DNA from: Syntrophobacteraceae bacterium | Lineage (GTDB): Bacteria; Desulfobacterota; Syntrophobacteria; Syntrophobacterales; Syntrophobacteraceae | Length of the DNA stretch: 41,978 bases | Assembly: GCA_013314815.1 (NCBI GenBank) | Contig: JABUEY010000018.1 | Span: 1-41,978, forward strand | Direction: 5' to 3' | In this document: positions 26,027 through 34,820 of the stretch, piece after piece | Position numbering within the stretch: position 1 is the stretch's first letter | How the letters are laid out: each line of letters begins with the position of its first letter | Made by a program: the position numbers and the translations under genes | The notes under the pieces: model-generated | What the model saw: only the letters and a program-made list of their open reading frames with translations | Told to the model about the DNA's origin: nothing | The model's database searches: none

Positions 26027-26212
26027 ATGGCCGAAGTGAAAATGCCTCATCCCGCGCATGAGCAGCATCTGTGTTATCTGCACAACCTCGGGTATGTGGA
26101 ATCAAACCTGGAAGACTACAAGAAGATCGTGAGGAATCCGAACTTCGTGTGCAAGAACTGCGGACGCGCCGCCGCCAGCGACAAGAACCTGTGCAAGCCG
26201 GACAAGCTGTGA
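26027..26212 (+). CDS. Small Cys-rich protein, 61 aa
   Basis: A short soluble protein. It contains LCYLHNLGYVESNLEDYKKIVRNPNFVCKNCGRAAASDKNLCKP, with the CKNC pair and a later Cys plus one upstream Cys, giving four Cys that could hold a zinc ion. GGAGGATTGAA precedes the ATG, and a good promoter lies upstream, so it is expressed alone. I believe similar small proteins occur in other sulfate-reducing and related Desulfobacterota, but this is from memory and not checked. The function is unknown. Confidence 0.75.
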   Translation: MAEVKMPHPAHEQHLCYLHNLGYVESNLEDYKKIVRNPNFVCKNCGRAAASDKNLCKPDKL

Positions 26213-26260
26213 TCCGAAGGGCGATATCGACCCGTCCGCTTGTACACCCAAGCAGGTGAA

Positions 26261-26318
26261 CACTCCGGATCCAACGCAAAAGGTGATTTCGGAATGCCCC
26301 CTGGCGTGATCCGGAGTG
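26261..26318. repeat. Long inverted repeat downstream of the Cys-protein gene
   Basis: CACTCCGGATC (26261-26271) and GATCCGGAGTG (26308-26318) are perfect 11-bp arms 36 bp apart; ACGC and GCGT just inside extend the pairing with a small bulge. No T-tract follows. It could be an mRNA-end hairpin or a mobile-element trace. Confidence 0.6.
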
Positions 26319-26470
26319 GAGAGCTTCAGCCGACCGCATGACAGGAAGGAAGCTATTCCCAAACGGAGGCAAGGATCTGGATGCCTCAGTGCCGGCCCGG
26401 CATCCGCCTGGAATAGTGAACCTTCGTTTCAGGGAAGAATCGAGCACCCCCGTACGAGTTCGGCAGGCTG

Positions 26471-27055
26471 CTAATGGGCGGCGTTGTAAATCAGCTTCGG
26501 GTCAAGATCATAAGTCCATGGTGCACCGGAATTTTTCCAGCCGTTCTTCATTCTCTTGCCCTTGAAAGAGCTGTCTTCATCCTGGACCTTGTCCCCCTCA
26601 AATCCGTCCACCACATTATAGACATTCGTGAAACCCGCTGCCGCCAGGCGATTCGTCGAGGCGGCGCTGCGATGTCCAGATCGGCAAACGACCAGGATGA
26701 TGTCTTTTGTATCGAAGGCCTTCTTCACGGATGCTTCAAAGTCGGGATTATCCTGCAGGGCATAATCTTTCTTCTCGGGATCCCATTTTCCCGTCCAGGT
26801 TCTTGAAGGGATGTTGTGAGCCATCGGAGGATGACCGACATAGACATATTCCTCCGGTGTGCGACAATCGAGAATTTTTACTTTCTCCGGGTCCTTCAAC
26901 CACATCAAGTAGGCGTTGGCCGCATCCACATACTTGCCCAGGGTCGTGTGTTTCTTTTCGTCCTTCGGGGCGGGCATCTCCGCAGAAACGAATGAAAAGG
27001 ATCCCACTACGAAGAAAAGTACCAGGAAAACAAGAAGTCTCGTTGATCTGTGCAT
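26471..27055 (-). CDS. Exported rhodanese-domain protein
   Basis: The N terminus (MHRSTRLLVFLVLFFVVGSFSFVSA) is a Sec signal peptide with cleavage probably after VSA, so the protein is periplasmic. A single rhodanese domain follows, with the ILDCRTPEEYVYVGHPPMAHNIPS region near residues 61-84 and the active-site loop VVCRSGHRSAAS near 121-132, whose Cys would carry a persulfide. The end contains KGKRMKNGWKNSGAPWTYDLDPKLIY, a tail found in some periplasmic rhodaneses. GAGGAGGAG lies just before ATG 27055. It may handle sulfane sulfur outside the cytoplasm, which suits a sulfur-metabolising anaerobe. It is a host-type gene located between the prophage modules. Confidence 0.9.
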   Translation of the reverse strand: MHRSTRLLVFLVLFFVVGSFSFVSAEMPAPKDEKKHTTLGKYVDAANAYLMWLKDPEKVKILDCRTPEEYVYVGHPPMAHNIPSRTWTGKWDPEKKDYALQDNPDFEASVKKAFDTKDIILVVCRSGHRSAASTNRLAAAGFTNVYNVVDGFEGDKVQDEDSSFKGKRMKNGWKNSGAPWTYDLDPKLIYNAAH

Positions 27056-27106
27056 ATCTCCTCCTCTTCAACAAATCGCAGCAGTTCAGGCCGGGCCAGC
27101 GCCGAC

Positions 27107-27136
27107 ATTATAAGGGATGGGAAGAATCCCCTGCAA
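27107..27136 (-). promoter_or_regulatory. Promoter of the rhodanese gene
   Basis: On the minus strand TTGCAG (27131-27136) and a perfect TATAAT (27107-27112) are 18 bp apart. Transcription would begin near 27100, about 45 nt before the start codon. Confidence 0.7.
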
Positions 27137-27758
27137 GTTTTCCCTTTCGAAACGTCGAATGCCCCCGGCCCGGCGGCAGAGTGACTGAACAGTCCGGCAT
27201 TCAACTTCTCCCACATCGGTTACTGCAGGCGATCCACTCCCCACATCCTCAAGCAACGAACCATGGCGAAACAAAGACGGAACCTTGTCGTGCATTCTTC
27301 TCCTCAAATAGCCATTGTCCATCAAGTGGGTGACGCTCGGCCTCTGTAATCCGCCCTGGTCTGCATTCGAAAAATTTTTCCCCGCCGCCGGCTTCAACTC
27401 CATTGTTCCGGTCGCCGCCCGGCTTCCATCCTTGACTGTCAGCCATCCCTCGACAGGGTGCGAGGCCGGTTGTGACTCTCCCGCGCCAGGATCAAAATAT
27501 GTTGGACAACCCGCATGCGCATGCTAAGAAATAGACTGGGGGCAGGTGGCGGGACGATCCACGGATGGACCGTTTACTTTCACCGAATGCCCGTCGTGTC
27601 TTATCCGGAACGGGCTGCGCCGTCCTGAACCGCGCAAACCCGGAATTCGGATCACCGGACGGTCTTATCGAGTCATCGTTCGCCTGGTACCATGGATTCA
27701 TCCCCCTTGAAGGTCAAGATAAAGGAACAAGGGGTGACAGGGAGACGACCCGCCCGAT
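27137..27758. other. Intergenic region with no supported gene
   Basis: More than 600 bp separate the rhodanese promoter from the histidine-kinase gene. The short open frames here lack ribosome sites and protein-like composition. No tRNA, attachment-site repeat or insertion-sequence end is obvious by eye. Confidence 0.45.
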
Positions 27759-29576
27759 ATGGAACACCTGAATGTACTTCTTATCGAAGACGACGAAGAC
27801 GATTTCGTGATCATTCGCGATCTCCTTTCGGAAATCCGATCATGCAGTTACCATCTTGAGTGGGTTTCGAAGCGGGACAACGCACTGGATGCCTTGAAGT
27901 CGTCCGTTCACGATATCTGCCTTCTCGATTATCGCCTGGGCGAAACGAACGGCCTGGAAATCCTCGAGGACGCCATGGCCGCTGGCTGTGAGCTTCCGAT
28001 CATCCTCCTGACGGGCTACGGGGATTATGAAGTGGACGTCAGGGCGACAAGATCCGGCGCGGCGGACTTTCTGCCCAAGGATCAGATGACTTCGCATGTG
28101 CTCGAACGCGCCGTCCGCCACGCCCTCGAACACAAACAGGCCCGGGACGCACTGAAGAAAGAACGCGACAGGTTCATGAACATCCTGGAATCCATGCATG
28201 ATCCTGTCTACATCATCGACTGGGATTATACACTGAGATATATCAACCCAGTGGGGACAAGGCTTTTCGGACCGCAGTCCGCCGCACGGTGCTACGAGTA
28301 CTTCCACGGCAGGCGGGACCCATGCCCGTGGTGTAAGAACTCCCGGGTCATGCGGGGCGAGCCGGTCCGCTGGGAATGGACGACCGCCGATGGAAGAACC
28401 TACGACGTCTTCGACACTCCCCTCCTGAACAGCGACGGCACGATTCACAAACTGGGGATTCTGCACGATATTTCGGAATACAAGCGGGTAAGTGAGGCTC
28501 TGTACAAAAGCGAGGAAAAATACCGGATGCTCGTGGAAAATGCCGCGAGCATCATCATGACCATGGACAGTAGGGGAGCGATCACGTTCTGCAACGAGTT
28601 CGGGCAGAGATTTTTCGGGCTTACCGAGGCTGAGATGCTCGGCAGGAGCCCCGTAGGAATGATCGTACCGGACAGGCCGGAATCCAGGAGCGATCTTGCC
28701 TTCATGATCCAGGACATCGTTATGCATCCCGAACGCTACGAATGCAACGAAAGCGAAATCACTTTACGGAGCGGGAGAACGGCATGGATCGCCTGGACGA
28801 ACAAGGTCATCCAGGACGACCGGGAACGGCTGACGGGGATCCTCTCCATCGGGTACGATATCACGGAACGAAAACTGGCGGAGAAGACTCTTCGCGAATC
28901 CGAAAGGCAGCTTCGCTTTCTGTCGTCCAAACTTCTCACCGCCCAGGAAGAGGAGCGGAAAAGGATCGCGAGGGAGTTGCACGACAGTATCGGTTCGTCG
29001 TTGAGTGCGATCAAGTTCAGCCTGGAGCAGGTGTTGGAGAGGCTGGACGAACCGGAAGCGGTCCGGAAGTCCGTGGAAGCACTCATTGGTGCCGCGGCGA
29101 ACGCCATCGAGGAATCCAGGCGGATCATGACGGACCTGAGACCTTCCATTCTCGACGATCTCGGAATCGTCGTGACCATCGGATGGTTCTGCAGGCGGTG
29201 CAGGTCCATCTATTCCGACATACTCATCACCGAAGACATCTCCGTGGACGAGGCGGATATTCCCGAGCACCTGAAGATCGTCATATTCAGGATCATCCAG
29301 GAGGCCATGAACAATATGGCAAAATACAGCAAGGCCGGCGAGGTCCGGCTCTCTTTGGGAATGAACGAGGAACGGATCGAACTGACCGTTGCGGACAACG
29401 GCAGGGGGTTCGATCTCCATGAATGCCTCTCCCGTGAGGGCACCAGGAAAGGCCTGGGCATCACCAGCATGAAGGAACGCACCGAGTTGTCGGGCGGCAC
29501 GTTTTCCATCGAAACGGGCATCGGAAGAGGTACGCTGATTCGAGCCTGCTGGCCTTCAAGAATCCCGTGCGCCTGA
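27759..29576 (+). CDS. Hybrid sensor: REC-PAS-PAS-histidine kinase (NarX/DesK type)
   Basis: A 605-residue cytoplasmic signalling protein without membrane segments. An N-terminal receiver has acidic residues 11-12, phosphoacceptor D57 in CLLDYR, T85 and K107. Two PAS domains follow (about 137-245 and 252-372). The first carries C178, C189 and C192 in CYEYFHGRRDPCPWC, which could bind iron or a cofactor. The HisKA_3 dimerisation helix has H408 in ERKRIARELHDSIGSSLSAIK. The ATPase domain has the N box EAMNNMAKYSKA, DNGRG (546-550) and GLGITSM. Its partner would be a NarL/FixJ-type regulator, not found nearby. With REC first, another kinase probably controls it. No clear ribosome site is seen near the ATG. 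The signal is unknown; redox is a guess from the Cys motif. Confidence 0.9.
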   Translation: MEHLNVLLIEDDEDDFVIIRDLLSEIRSCSYHLEWVSKRDNALDALKSSVHDICLLDYRLGETNGLEILEDAMAAGCELPIILLTGYGDYEVDVRATRSGAADFLPKDQMTSHVLERAVRHALEHKQARDALKKERDRFMNILESMHDPVYIIDWDYTLRYINPVGTRLFGPQSAARCYEYFHGRRDPCPWCKNSRVMRGEPVRWEWTTADGRTYDVFDTPLLNSDGTIHKLGILHDISEYKRVSEALYKSEEKYRMLVENAASIIMTMDSRGAITFCNEFGQRFFGLTEAEMLGRSPVGMIVPDRPESRSDLAFMIQDIVMHPERYECNESEITLRSGRTAWIAWTNKVIQDDRERLTGILSIGYDITERKLAEKTLRESERQLRFLSSKLLTAQEEERKRIARELHDSIGSSLSAIKFSLEQVLERLDEPEAVRKSVEALIGAAANAIEESRRIMTDLRPSILDDLGIVVTIGWFCRRCRSIYSDILITEDISVDEADIPEHLKIVIFRIIQEAMNNMAKYSKAGEVRLSLGMNEERIELTVADNGRGFDLHECLSREGTRKGLGITSMKERTELSGGTFSIETGIGRGTLIRACWPSRIPCA

Positions 29577-29854
29577 TCTCTGCCCCCTTTCCCCAGGATC
29601 CGCCGCACATGCCGCAGTCTCCCACCTGACCACGTGCTTCTCCCACAGATTTTCTGCCGTCCGCCCCGTCTCCACCCGCCGTTTTTCTTCAGTCCACTTC
29701 AAAAAAATTCCCCGTTCCTGCCACTACGTGGAAAACGAGCCTGCTAGCTTCCCCGCCAGGGTCCACTGCCAGGTCTTCTTTCGGGCGTCCCGACTCAGGC
29801 GGCCCGGCAGGTGCGGGCCTGTATGCCATACTTCCGGAACGGGGAGGGCTGAAC
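29577..29854. other. Gap before the phage late module, possible module boundary
   Basis: This 278-bp stretch holds no gene I can support. It separates the kinase gene from the first phage late gene. It should contain the late promoter or the left junction of the phage module, but I could not identify either. Confidence 0.35.
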
Positions 29855-30268
29855 ATGATCTTGGGTAATATTCCGATAATCGGCCAAGTGGTCGGCAAGG
29901 TTATCGGACTGATCGACAAAGTGGTGGAAGACAAGGACCAGGCTTCGAGACTCAAACACGATCTTCAGATCGAACTCCTGAACAGGGACTTCTCCTTCAT
30001 CGAAAAGGAAATCGATGCCCGGGCTCAGATCATCGCCGCCGAAGCCCGGGGCAAAAGCCGGCTCCAGCGCAACTGGCGCCCCCTGCTGATGCTCACCTTC
30101 ACCTACATCATCGCCCACAATTACATCATATCCCCCATGTTCAGCCTCCCCAGACTCGATATTCCCCCAGACATGTGGGAACTGCTCAAGCTCGGCATGG
30201 GAGGCTATATCGTCGGACGGTCCATCGAAAAAGGTGTCGAAGCCTGGCGCAAACAGGATCCCACCTGA
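29855..30268 (+). CDS. Phage holin of the 3-TM/GTA type
   Basis: A 137-residue protein with an N-terminal hydrophobic segment (LGNIPIIGQVVGKVIGLI), a charged helical part with EKEIDARAQIIAAEARGKSRLQRNWRPLLML, then TM segments around LTFTYIIAHNYIISPMF and LGMGGYIVGRSIEKGVE. The QRNWRP-LLML junction is typical of the holin family called GTA_holin_3TM (PF11351), first described in gene transfer agents and common in Mu-like phages. It would open the inner membrane at lysis. It is the first gene of the late module; no endolysin is visible beside it. Confidence 0.75.
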   Translation: MILGNIPIIGQVVGKVIGLIDKVVEDKDQASRLKHDLQIELLNRDFSFIEKEIDARAQIIAAEARGKSRLQRNWRPLLMLTFTYIIAHNYIISPMFSLPRLDIPPDMWELLKLGMGGYIVGRSIEKGVEAWRKQDPT

Positions 30269-30292
30269 TCCCATGCAGGAAAGGCCGCGATC

Positions 30293-30655
30293 ATGACCGC
30301 AATGGACGGTATGACCCTGGATGCAATTCTCAAGATCATCTCCAACTTCGGCATACCCGGAATGGTCCTGGTGATCTGGTACTTCAGCGAGAAGTCCCAT
30401 GAGCGAACCCTCAAACAGTACCGTGAAGACATGATGGGCCAGCGCATGATGTATGAAGACGGCATGCAGGAAATCAGGCGCATGTACGAGAACAACGTGG
30501 AACTCGTCAAAAACTATGCGTCCCTCGCCGGCAATCTCAAGGATGTGGTCATGATCAATACCCGATCCTGGCAGCGTGTATCCGACGACGTCAACCGGAA
30601 CCAGTTCTGTCCGATGGTGCGTTTGAAAAAGGACGCCGTGGGAGTACAGCCATGA
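30293..30655 (+). CDS. Phage protein with one TM segment and coiled coil
   Basis: A 120-residue protein with a single N-terminal TM segment (FGIPGMVLVIWYF, about residues 19-31) and a long helix rich in Glu, Arg and Met (KQYREDMMGQRMMYEDGMQEIRRMYENN). It sits between the holin and a small coiled-coil protein, the place where Mu-like phages carry lysis accessory genes. A spanin-like or holin-regulating role is possible. It overlaps the next gene by 4 bp. I do not recognise a named family. Confidence 0.62.
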   Translation: MTAMDGMTLDAILKIISNFGIPGMVLVIWYFSEKSHERTLKQYREDMMGQRMMYEDGMQEIRRMYENNVELVKNYASLAGNLKDVVMINTRSWQRVSDDVNRNQFCPMVRLKKDAVGVQP

Positions 30656-30894
30656 ACGAGAGACTGAAGTTCCTGGGCAGGCTCGAAGAAAAACGCCTCG
30701 AGGCCGAACAGATGAAGCTGCGCATGGAAGGGTTGAGGGATTCCGTTCGAGATATCCTCGACCCGTTCGAACCGGTCGAGCACGTCAAAGCCGACGCTGC
30801 AGCGGCATTGACCGTGGAGCTCGCGGCCGTCCAGATCCGGTTGAGAGAGGCTCTTGCCGAAATGACCGCCATAAGGAAGGCTCTTTCCCGATGA
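30652..30894 (+). CDS. Small coiled-coil phage protein
   Basis: An 80-residue, almost entirely helical protein (FLGRLEEKRLEAEQMKLRMEG ... LREALAEMTAIRKALSR), with heptad-like Leu spacing. It overlaps its neighbours on both sides by 4 bp (ATGA junctions). Position matches the small coiled-coil gene that comes just before the terminase genes in Mu-like phages (Mu gp25/gp26 region). The function is not established. Confidence 0.62.
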   Translation: MNERLKFLGRLEEKRLEAEQMKLRMEGLRDSVRDILDPFEPVEHVKADAAAALTVELAAVQIRLREALAEMTAIRKALSR

Positions 30895-31577
30895 CCCGTT
30901 CCGCTCCCATCATGCACCGGGATAAATCCGGAGATCGCAAAACGATTCGCGCCGGATGCTCTACGGGGTTCTCTTCCCGAACCAGCCGGACATCGAGCGA
31001 GAAGGGGATGCACGAAACCGAAAGGTTCCTGCACGCCGAGGTCCTTCACATTATCGACGGATTTCCTCTGAGCCGTGTGGCCGAGATAACCGGGCTTCGC
31101 CTGGAAGAACTCGAGGCCGCCTGCGTTCGCGACCACTGGCAGGAGCGTCGGCGCGAGTTTGTCGGAGCAGTGCTCGACATTCGCCGGAACACGACCATGT
31201 TGAGAAAGCGCCTGATCGAAAAGGCTCTCGACAGCCTGGATCCCCGGGACATTTCCGCCGTGGCCAGGCTCGAAACCGCGGCGGCAAGAGAAAAGCCCGC
31301 CTGGGACATCCTGTCTTTCCACCTTTCTGACAAAAAAACCATCCAGGTCGATCCCATCGATGCCCTTCAAAAGGCAGTGGAACGAAAAACCGCGTTGATG
31401 CTGCACCGCCCCGAAAACTTGTCTCTCCAGGGCATCAGGGAGCTCAAGGAAACGCTGCAGCTCATCGAAACTTTGAAGCTGAGTGGCAAAGACGAAGAGA
31501 AGAACCGGACGTCCCGGGGGCTGTCGGAGGCCCGAATCGAGGAAATCCGCAGGAAGATACTCGGAATCTGCGAGTGA
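30891..31577 (+). CDS. Terminase small-subunit-position protein with N-terminal HTH
   Basis: Located directly before TerL, as in Mu where gp27 precedes gp28, so it probably recognises phage DNA for packaging. A helix-turn-helix is visible in FPLSRVAEITGLRLEELEAACVRDHW (about residues 58-83), followed by long helices and a C-terminal NRTSRGLSEARIEEIRRKILGI. The ATG at 30891 overlaps the previous stop, suggesting coupling, but the first 39 residues look disordered; ATG 31008, with GAAGGGG immediately upstream, is an alternative. Sequence likeness to Mu gp27 is not clear by eye, so the function rests on order and on the HTH. Confidence 0.66.
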   Translation: MTRSAPIMHRDKSGDRKTIRAGCSTGFSSRTSRTSSEKGMHETERFLHAEVLHIIDGFPLSRVAEITGLRLEELEAACVRDHWQERRREFVGAVLDIRRNTTMLRKRLIEKALDSLDPRDISAVARLETAAAREKPAWDILSFHLSDKKTIQVDPIDALQKAVERKTALMLHRPENLSLQGIRELKETLQLIETLKLSGKDEEKNRTSRGLSEARIEEIRRKILGICE

Positions 31578-33178
31578 AAGAGACGTTTGAAATGATCGAA
31601 ACCATGAGATCCATCCAGGCTGAAGAGATTCTCGATGAAGCCCGGCAGGCCGGCAAAGACCCGGTTAAAACGGGCAGGGAGCCTGGTTTCCCATGTGGAG
31701 ATCTCCCGCGGACATCGCGGGCTCCGGCGGCCCTGCTTCCCTACCAGCGGGCATGGATTGCCGATACGAGCCCCGTAAAGGTCTGCGAAAAATCCAGGCG
31801 GGTGGGCATATCCTGGTCCGAAGCCGCCGATGATGCACTCACCGCCGCATCGCGGAAAGGAATAGACGTCTGGTACATCGGATACAACAAGGACATGGCC
31901 CTGGAATTCATCAACGATACGGCGTTCTGGGCGAGGCACTATGGTCTGGCTGCCTGCTCGACGGAAGAAGCCGTAATCAGGGATGAAGACAGGGACATTC
32001 TGGCGTTTCGAATCCGGTTCGCATCCGGGCGTCGGGTGACCGCGCTGTCGAGCAGGCCGAGCAACCTGCGAGGCAAACAGGGAAAGGTGGTGATCGACGA
32101 GGCGGCCTTTCACGACGACCTGCAGGGGCTTCTGAAAGCGGCCATGGCCCTGCTCATGTGGGGAGGCCGAGTCGCCGTCATCTCCACTCACAACGGAGAA
32201 GACAACCCCTTCAACCAGTTGGTGAAAGATGTCCGCGCGGGTAGAAAGCCCTACCGCCTGCACCGTATCACCCTGGACGACGCCCTGTCGCAGGGGCTCT
32301 TCCGGCGCATCTGCCTCAAGACCGCACGGCCGTGGACCCTGGAATCTGAAAACGCATGGAGGAAAAGCCTCATCGAGTTCTACGGGGAAGACGCCGACGA
32401 GGAACTCTTCTGCGTGCCGGGTCGCGGTTCGGGGGTCTTCATGTCACGAGCCCTCATCGAGGCATGCATGGACCGGGATATTCCCGTTTCGCGCTGGACC
32501 TGCCCGCCGGACTTCGTCGAACTGCCCGAACACATCCGGACGGCCCATGCTCTCGATTGGTGTGACCTGCACCTGGCTCCCCTTCTCGCCGGTCTGCCCG
32601 AAAATCATCCCACGTACATCGGCGAAGACTTCGGTCGAAGCGGGGATCTCACCGTGATCGTTCCCCTGCAGGAATGCTCCGGCATGAAGTATCGTACTCC
32701 TTTCGCTGCGGAACTCCGCAACGTCCCATTCCGGCAGCAGGAGCAGATCCTCTTCTACATCGTCGACCGACTGCCGCGCTTCCGTGCCGGCGCACTCGAT
32801 GCCCGGGGCAACGGCCACTACCTGGCGGAAGTGGCCCTGCAACGATACGGGTCCGCTCGAATTCACCAGGTCATGCTTTCGGACCGGTGGTATCTCGAAA
32901 ACATGCCTCCGTACAAAGCGGCTTTCGAAGACAGGGCCATCACCATCCCGGGAGATCCGGACATACTGGACGATCACCGAGCCATCCGCATCGAAAGAGG
33001 GATTGCCAGGGTGCCGGAGGGAGTTCGAAACCGGGGCCGGGACGGCGGCCGCAGGCATGGAGACGCCGCAATGGCCTGCGCACTGGCCTGGTATGCCGCC
33101 CACAGCAGCCAGGCCGGACCGGTGGAATACCAGACCGTGGCGGGGACTCGCTTCTCGGACCAGCGGGGAGCCTACTGA
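31574..33178 (+). CDS. Terminase large subunit (Mu gp28-like)
   Basis: The packaging motor and nuclease. The ATPase has a Mu-gp28-type variant Walker A, CEKSRRVGISW (residues 71-81), and Walker B VVIDEAAFHDD (172-182); a coupling motif is likely in VISTHNGEDNPFNQ. The RNase H-like nuclease has IGEDFGRSGDLTV (D352), LDARGNGHYLAE near 413 and HGDAAMACALAW near 499, supplying the three metal-binding acids. At 534 residues it is full length. The start is GTG 31574, overlapping the previous stop; ATG 31592 is an alternative. Mu-type terminases package by headful from integrated DNA, but no Mu transposase is visible here. Confidence 0.92.
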   Translation: MKETFEMIETMRSIQAEEILDEARQAGKDPVKTGREPGFPCGDLPRTSRAPAALLPYQRAWIADTSPVKVCEKSRRVGISWSEAADDALTAASRKGIDVWYIGYNKDMALEFINDTAFWARHYGLAACSTEEAVIRDEDRDILAFRIRFASGRRVTALSSRPSNLRGKQGKVVIDEAAFHDDLQGLLKAAMALLMWGGRVAVISTHNGEDNPFNQLVKDVRAGRKPYRLHRITLDDALSQGLFRRICLKTARPWTLESENAWRKSLIEFYGEDADEELFCVPGRGSGVFMSRALIEACMDRDIPVSRWTCPPDFVELPEHIRTAHALDWCDLHLAPLLAGLPENHPTYIGEDFGRSGDLTVIVPLQECSGMKYRTPFAAELRNVPFRQQEQILFYIVDRLPRFRAGALDARGNGHYLAEVALQRYGSARIHQVMLSDRWYLENMPPYKAAFEDRAITIPGDPDILDDHRAIRIERGIARVPEGVRNRGRDGGRRHGDAAMACALAWYAAHSSQAGPVEYQTVAGTRFSDQRGAY

Positions 33179-33194
33179 AAAGGAAATCCAGACC

Positions 33195-34820
33195 ATGCCT
33201 TCGATTCTCTATGACGCTCTGGGAAGACCGCTTCACACCAGCGAAACCTTCCGGCCGGACACCCGGGAACTCGCATCGATCCGCGTTCGAGACAGGTGGA
33301 GCGGCTACCCGTCCAACGGACTTACCCCGGAAAGACTCGCCCGCATCTTTCTCGAAGCCGACGGAGGGGACATGCTTCGCCAGGCCGAACTGTTCGAGGA
33401 AATGGAGGAAAAGGACGCCCACCTGTCGAGCCAGTTCCAGATCCGGAAGCTGGCCGTCCAGGGACTCGACTGGGAACTCATCCCCGGCGGAGAGAACCCG
33501 GCATCACGTGAAACGGCAGTCTTCTGCCGCGATTTTCTTGAAGCCTTCCCGGATTTGGATGGAGTCGTCCTCGACCTGCTGGACGCCCTGGCCAAGGGCT
33601 ACAGCGTTCTCGAAATCCTGTGGGAAGCATCCGAAAAACAGGCTTCCATCCGCGCTCTACCATGGGTCCACCCCAAAAAGGCCACTTTCCGGGATTCCAA
33701 TACGCTGCGCATTCTTACCGAAGACGAACCCGTACGCGGGATCGAACTCCCCCCTTTCAAGTTCGTCTACCACCGCTACAAGGCAAGATCCGGCCATGAC
33801 AGCCGGGGAGGCATTCTGAGAGTCTGCGCGTGGATGTACCTGTTCAAGAACTATTCCATCAAGGACTGGGTGTCCTTTGCAGAGGTGTGCGGAATGCCGC
33901 TCCGAGTAGGGAAGTATGAACCGGGAGCCAGCAAAGCCGACAAGGAAGCCCTCATTCAAGCCATTCGCTCCCTCGGAACCGACGCGGCAGGAATCATATC
34001 CAAGTCGACGGAGATCCAGTTCATAGAAGCTCAGAAATCTTCGTCTCTCAACATCTATGAAAGCCTTGCCAGGTTTTGCGATGCCCAGACTTCCAAGGCT
34101 ATTCTCGGCCAGACACTCACAAGCGAAGCAGGCGGCCCGGGCGGCTCGGGTTCCTACGCGCTGGGAAGGGTTCACGGTGACGTCCGGCAGGATCTCACCG
34201 AAGCCGATTGCATAGCTCTGGCCAAGACCATCACCCGCCAGATTCTCACTCCTCTCGTCGGTTTCAATTTTGGTTGGGACGCCCCCGTGCCCCTCTTCAG
34301 GTTTCTTTTCGAACCGCCCGAAAACCTGAAACTGACCGCGGAAACGTACAGGATACTCATCGACTGCGGGTTCGACATGAGCCAGGAGCATATGAGTGAA
34401 CGATTCAAGGTGCCCATGAGAAAGCAGCACGAACAGCCCCTTTCTCGTAGAAAAGCCGATGATCGGGGCTCCATACCGGCCTCGACGCTCATGGAAGCCT
34501 CCTTGAAGACAATGGACCGCGACAGGAAGAAAGGTCGGCCTGTCTCCCGGGATCCCAATCCAGACGAACCGGAACCGGGGCAGGAGTTCCTGGATGCCCT
34601 GGCGGATTCCATGCCGCTTCGGGGAGCCCCCCTGGATGCGGTGTTCCAGACCCTGATGCCCGCCATCCGGGAGGCCCGCTCCTACGAGGACATCCTCGAA
34701 GAAATCTACGCGCGGTACGGCAGTCTAAACACGTCGATGCTCCACGAGATGCTCAACCAGGCCATGTTCGCCGCCAATGTATGGGGGTGGCTCAAGTCCC
34801 GGCAGGAGGCTAACGACTGA
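33195..34820 (+). CDS. Portal protein (Mu gp29-like, DUF935)
   Basis: The portal forms the ring through which DNA enters and leaves the capsid. The 541-residue product has the DUF935 pattern: MEEKDAHLSSQFQIRKLAVQGLDWEL in the N-terminal third, DLLDALAKGYSVLEILWE, the FVYHRYKARSG segment, RVCAWMYLFKNYSIKDWVSFAEVCGMPLRVGKY and EAGGPGGSGSYALGRVHGDVRQDL. The last 130 residues are more variable. ATG 33195 has AGGAAA about 9 nt upstream and follows TerL by 16 bp. Its stop TGA shares one base with the ATG of the MuF gene. Confidence 0.93.
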   Translation: MPSILYDALGRPLHTSETFRPDTRELASIRVRDRWSGYPSNGLTPERLARIFLEADGGDMLRQAELFEEMEEKDAHLSSQFQIRKLAVQGLDWELIPGGENPASRETAVFCRDFLEAFPDLDGVVLDLLDALAKGYSVLEILWEASEKQASIRALPWVHPKKATFRDSNTLRILTEDEPVRGIELPPFKFVYHRYKARSGHDSRGGILRVCAWMYLFKNYSIKDWVSFAEVCGMPLRVGKYEPGASKADKEALIQAIRSLGTDAAGIISKSTEIQFIEAQKSSSLNIYESLARFCDAQTSKAILGQTLTSEAGGPGGSGSYALGRVHGDVRQDLTEADCIALAKTITRQILTPLVGFNFGWDAPVPLFRFLFEPPENLKLTAETYRILIDCGFDMSQEHMSERFKVPMRKQHEQPLSRRKADDRGSIPASTLMEASLKTMDRDRKKGRPVSRDPNPDEPEPGQEFLDALADSMPLRGAPLDAVFQTLMPAIREARSYEDILEEIYARYGSLNTSMLHEMLNQAMFAANVWGWLKSRQEAND

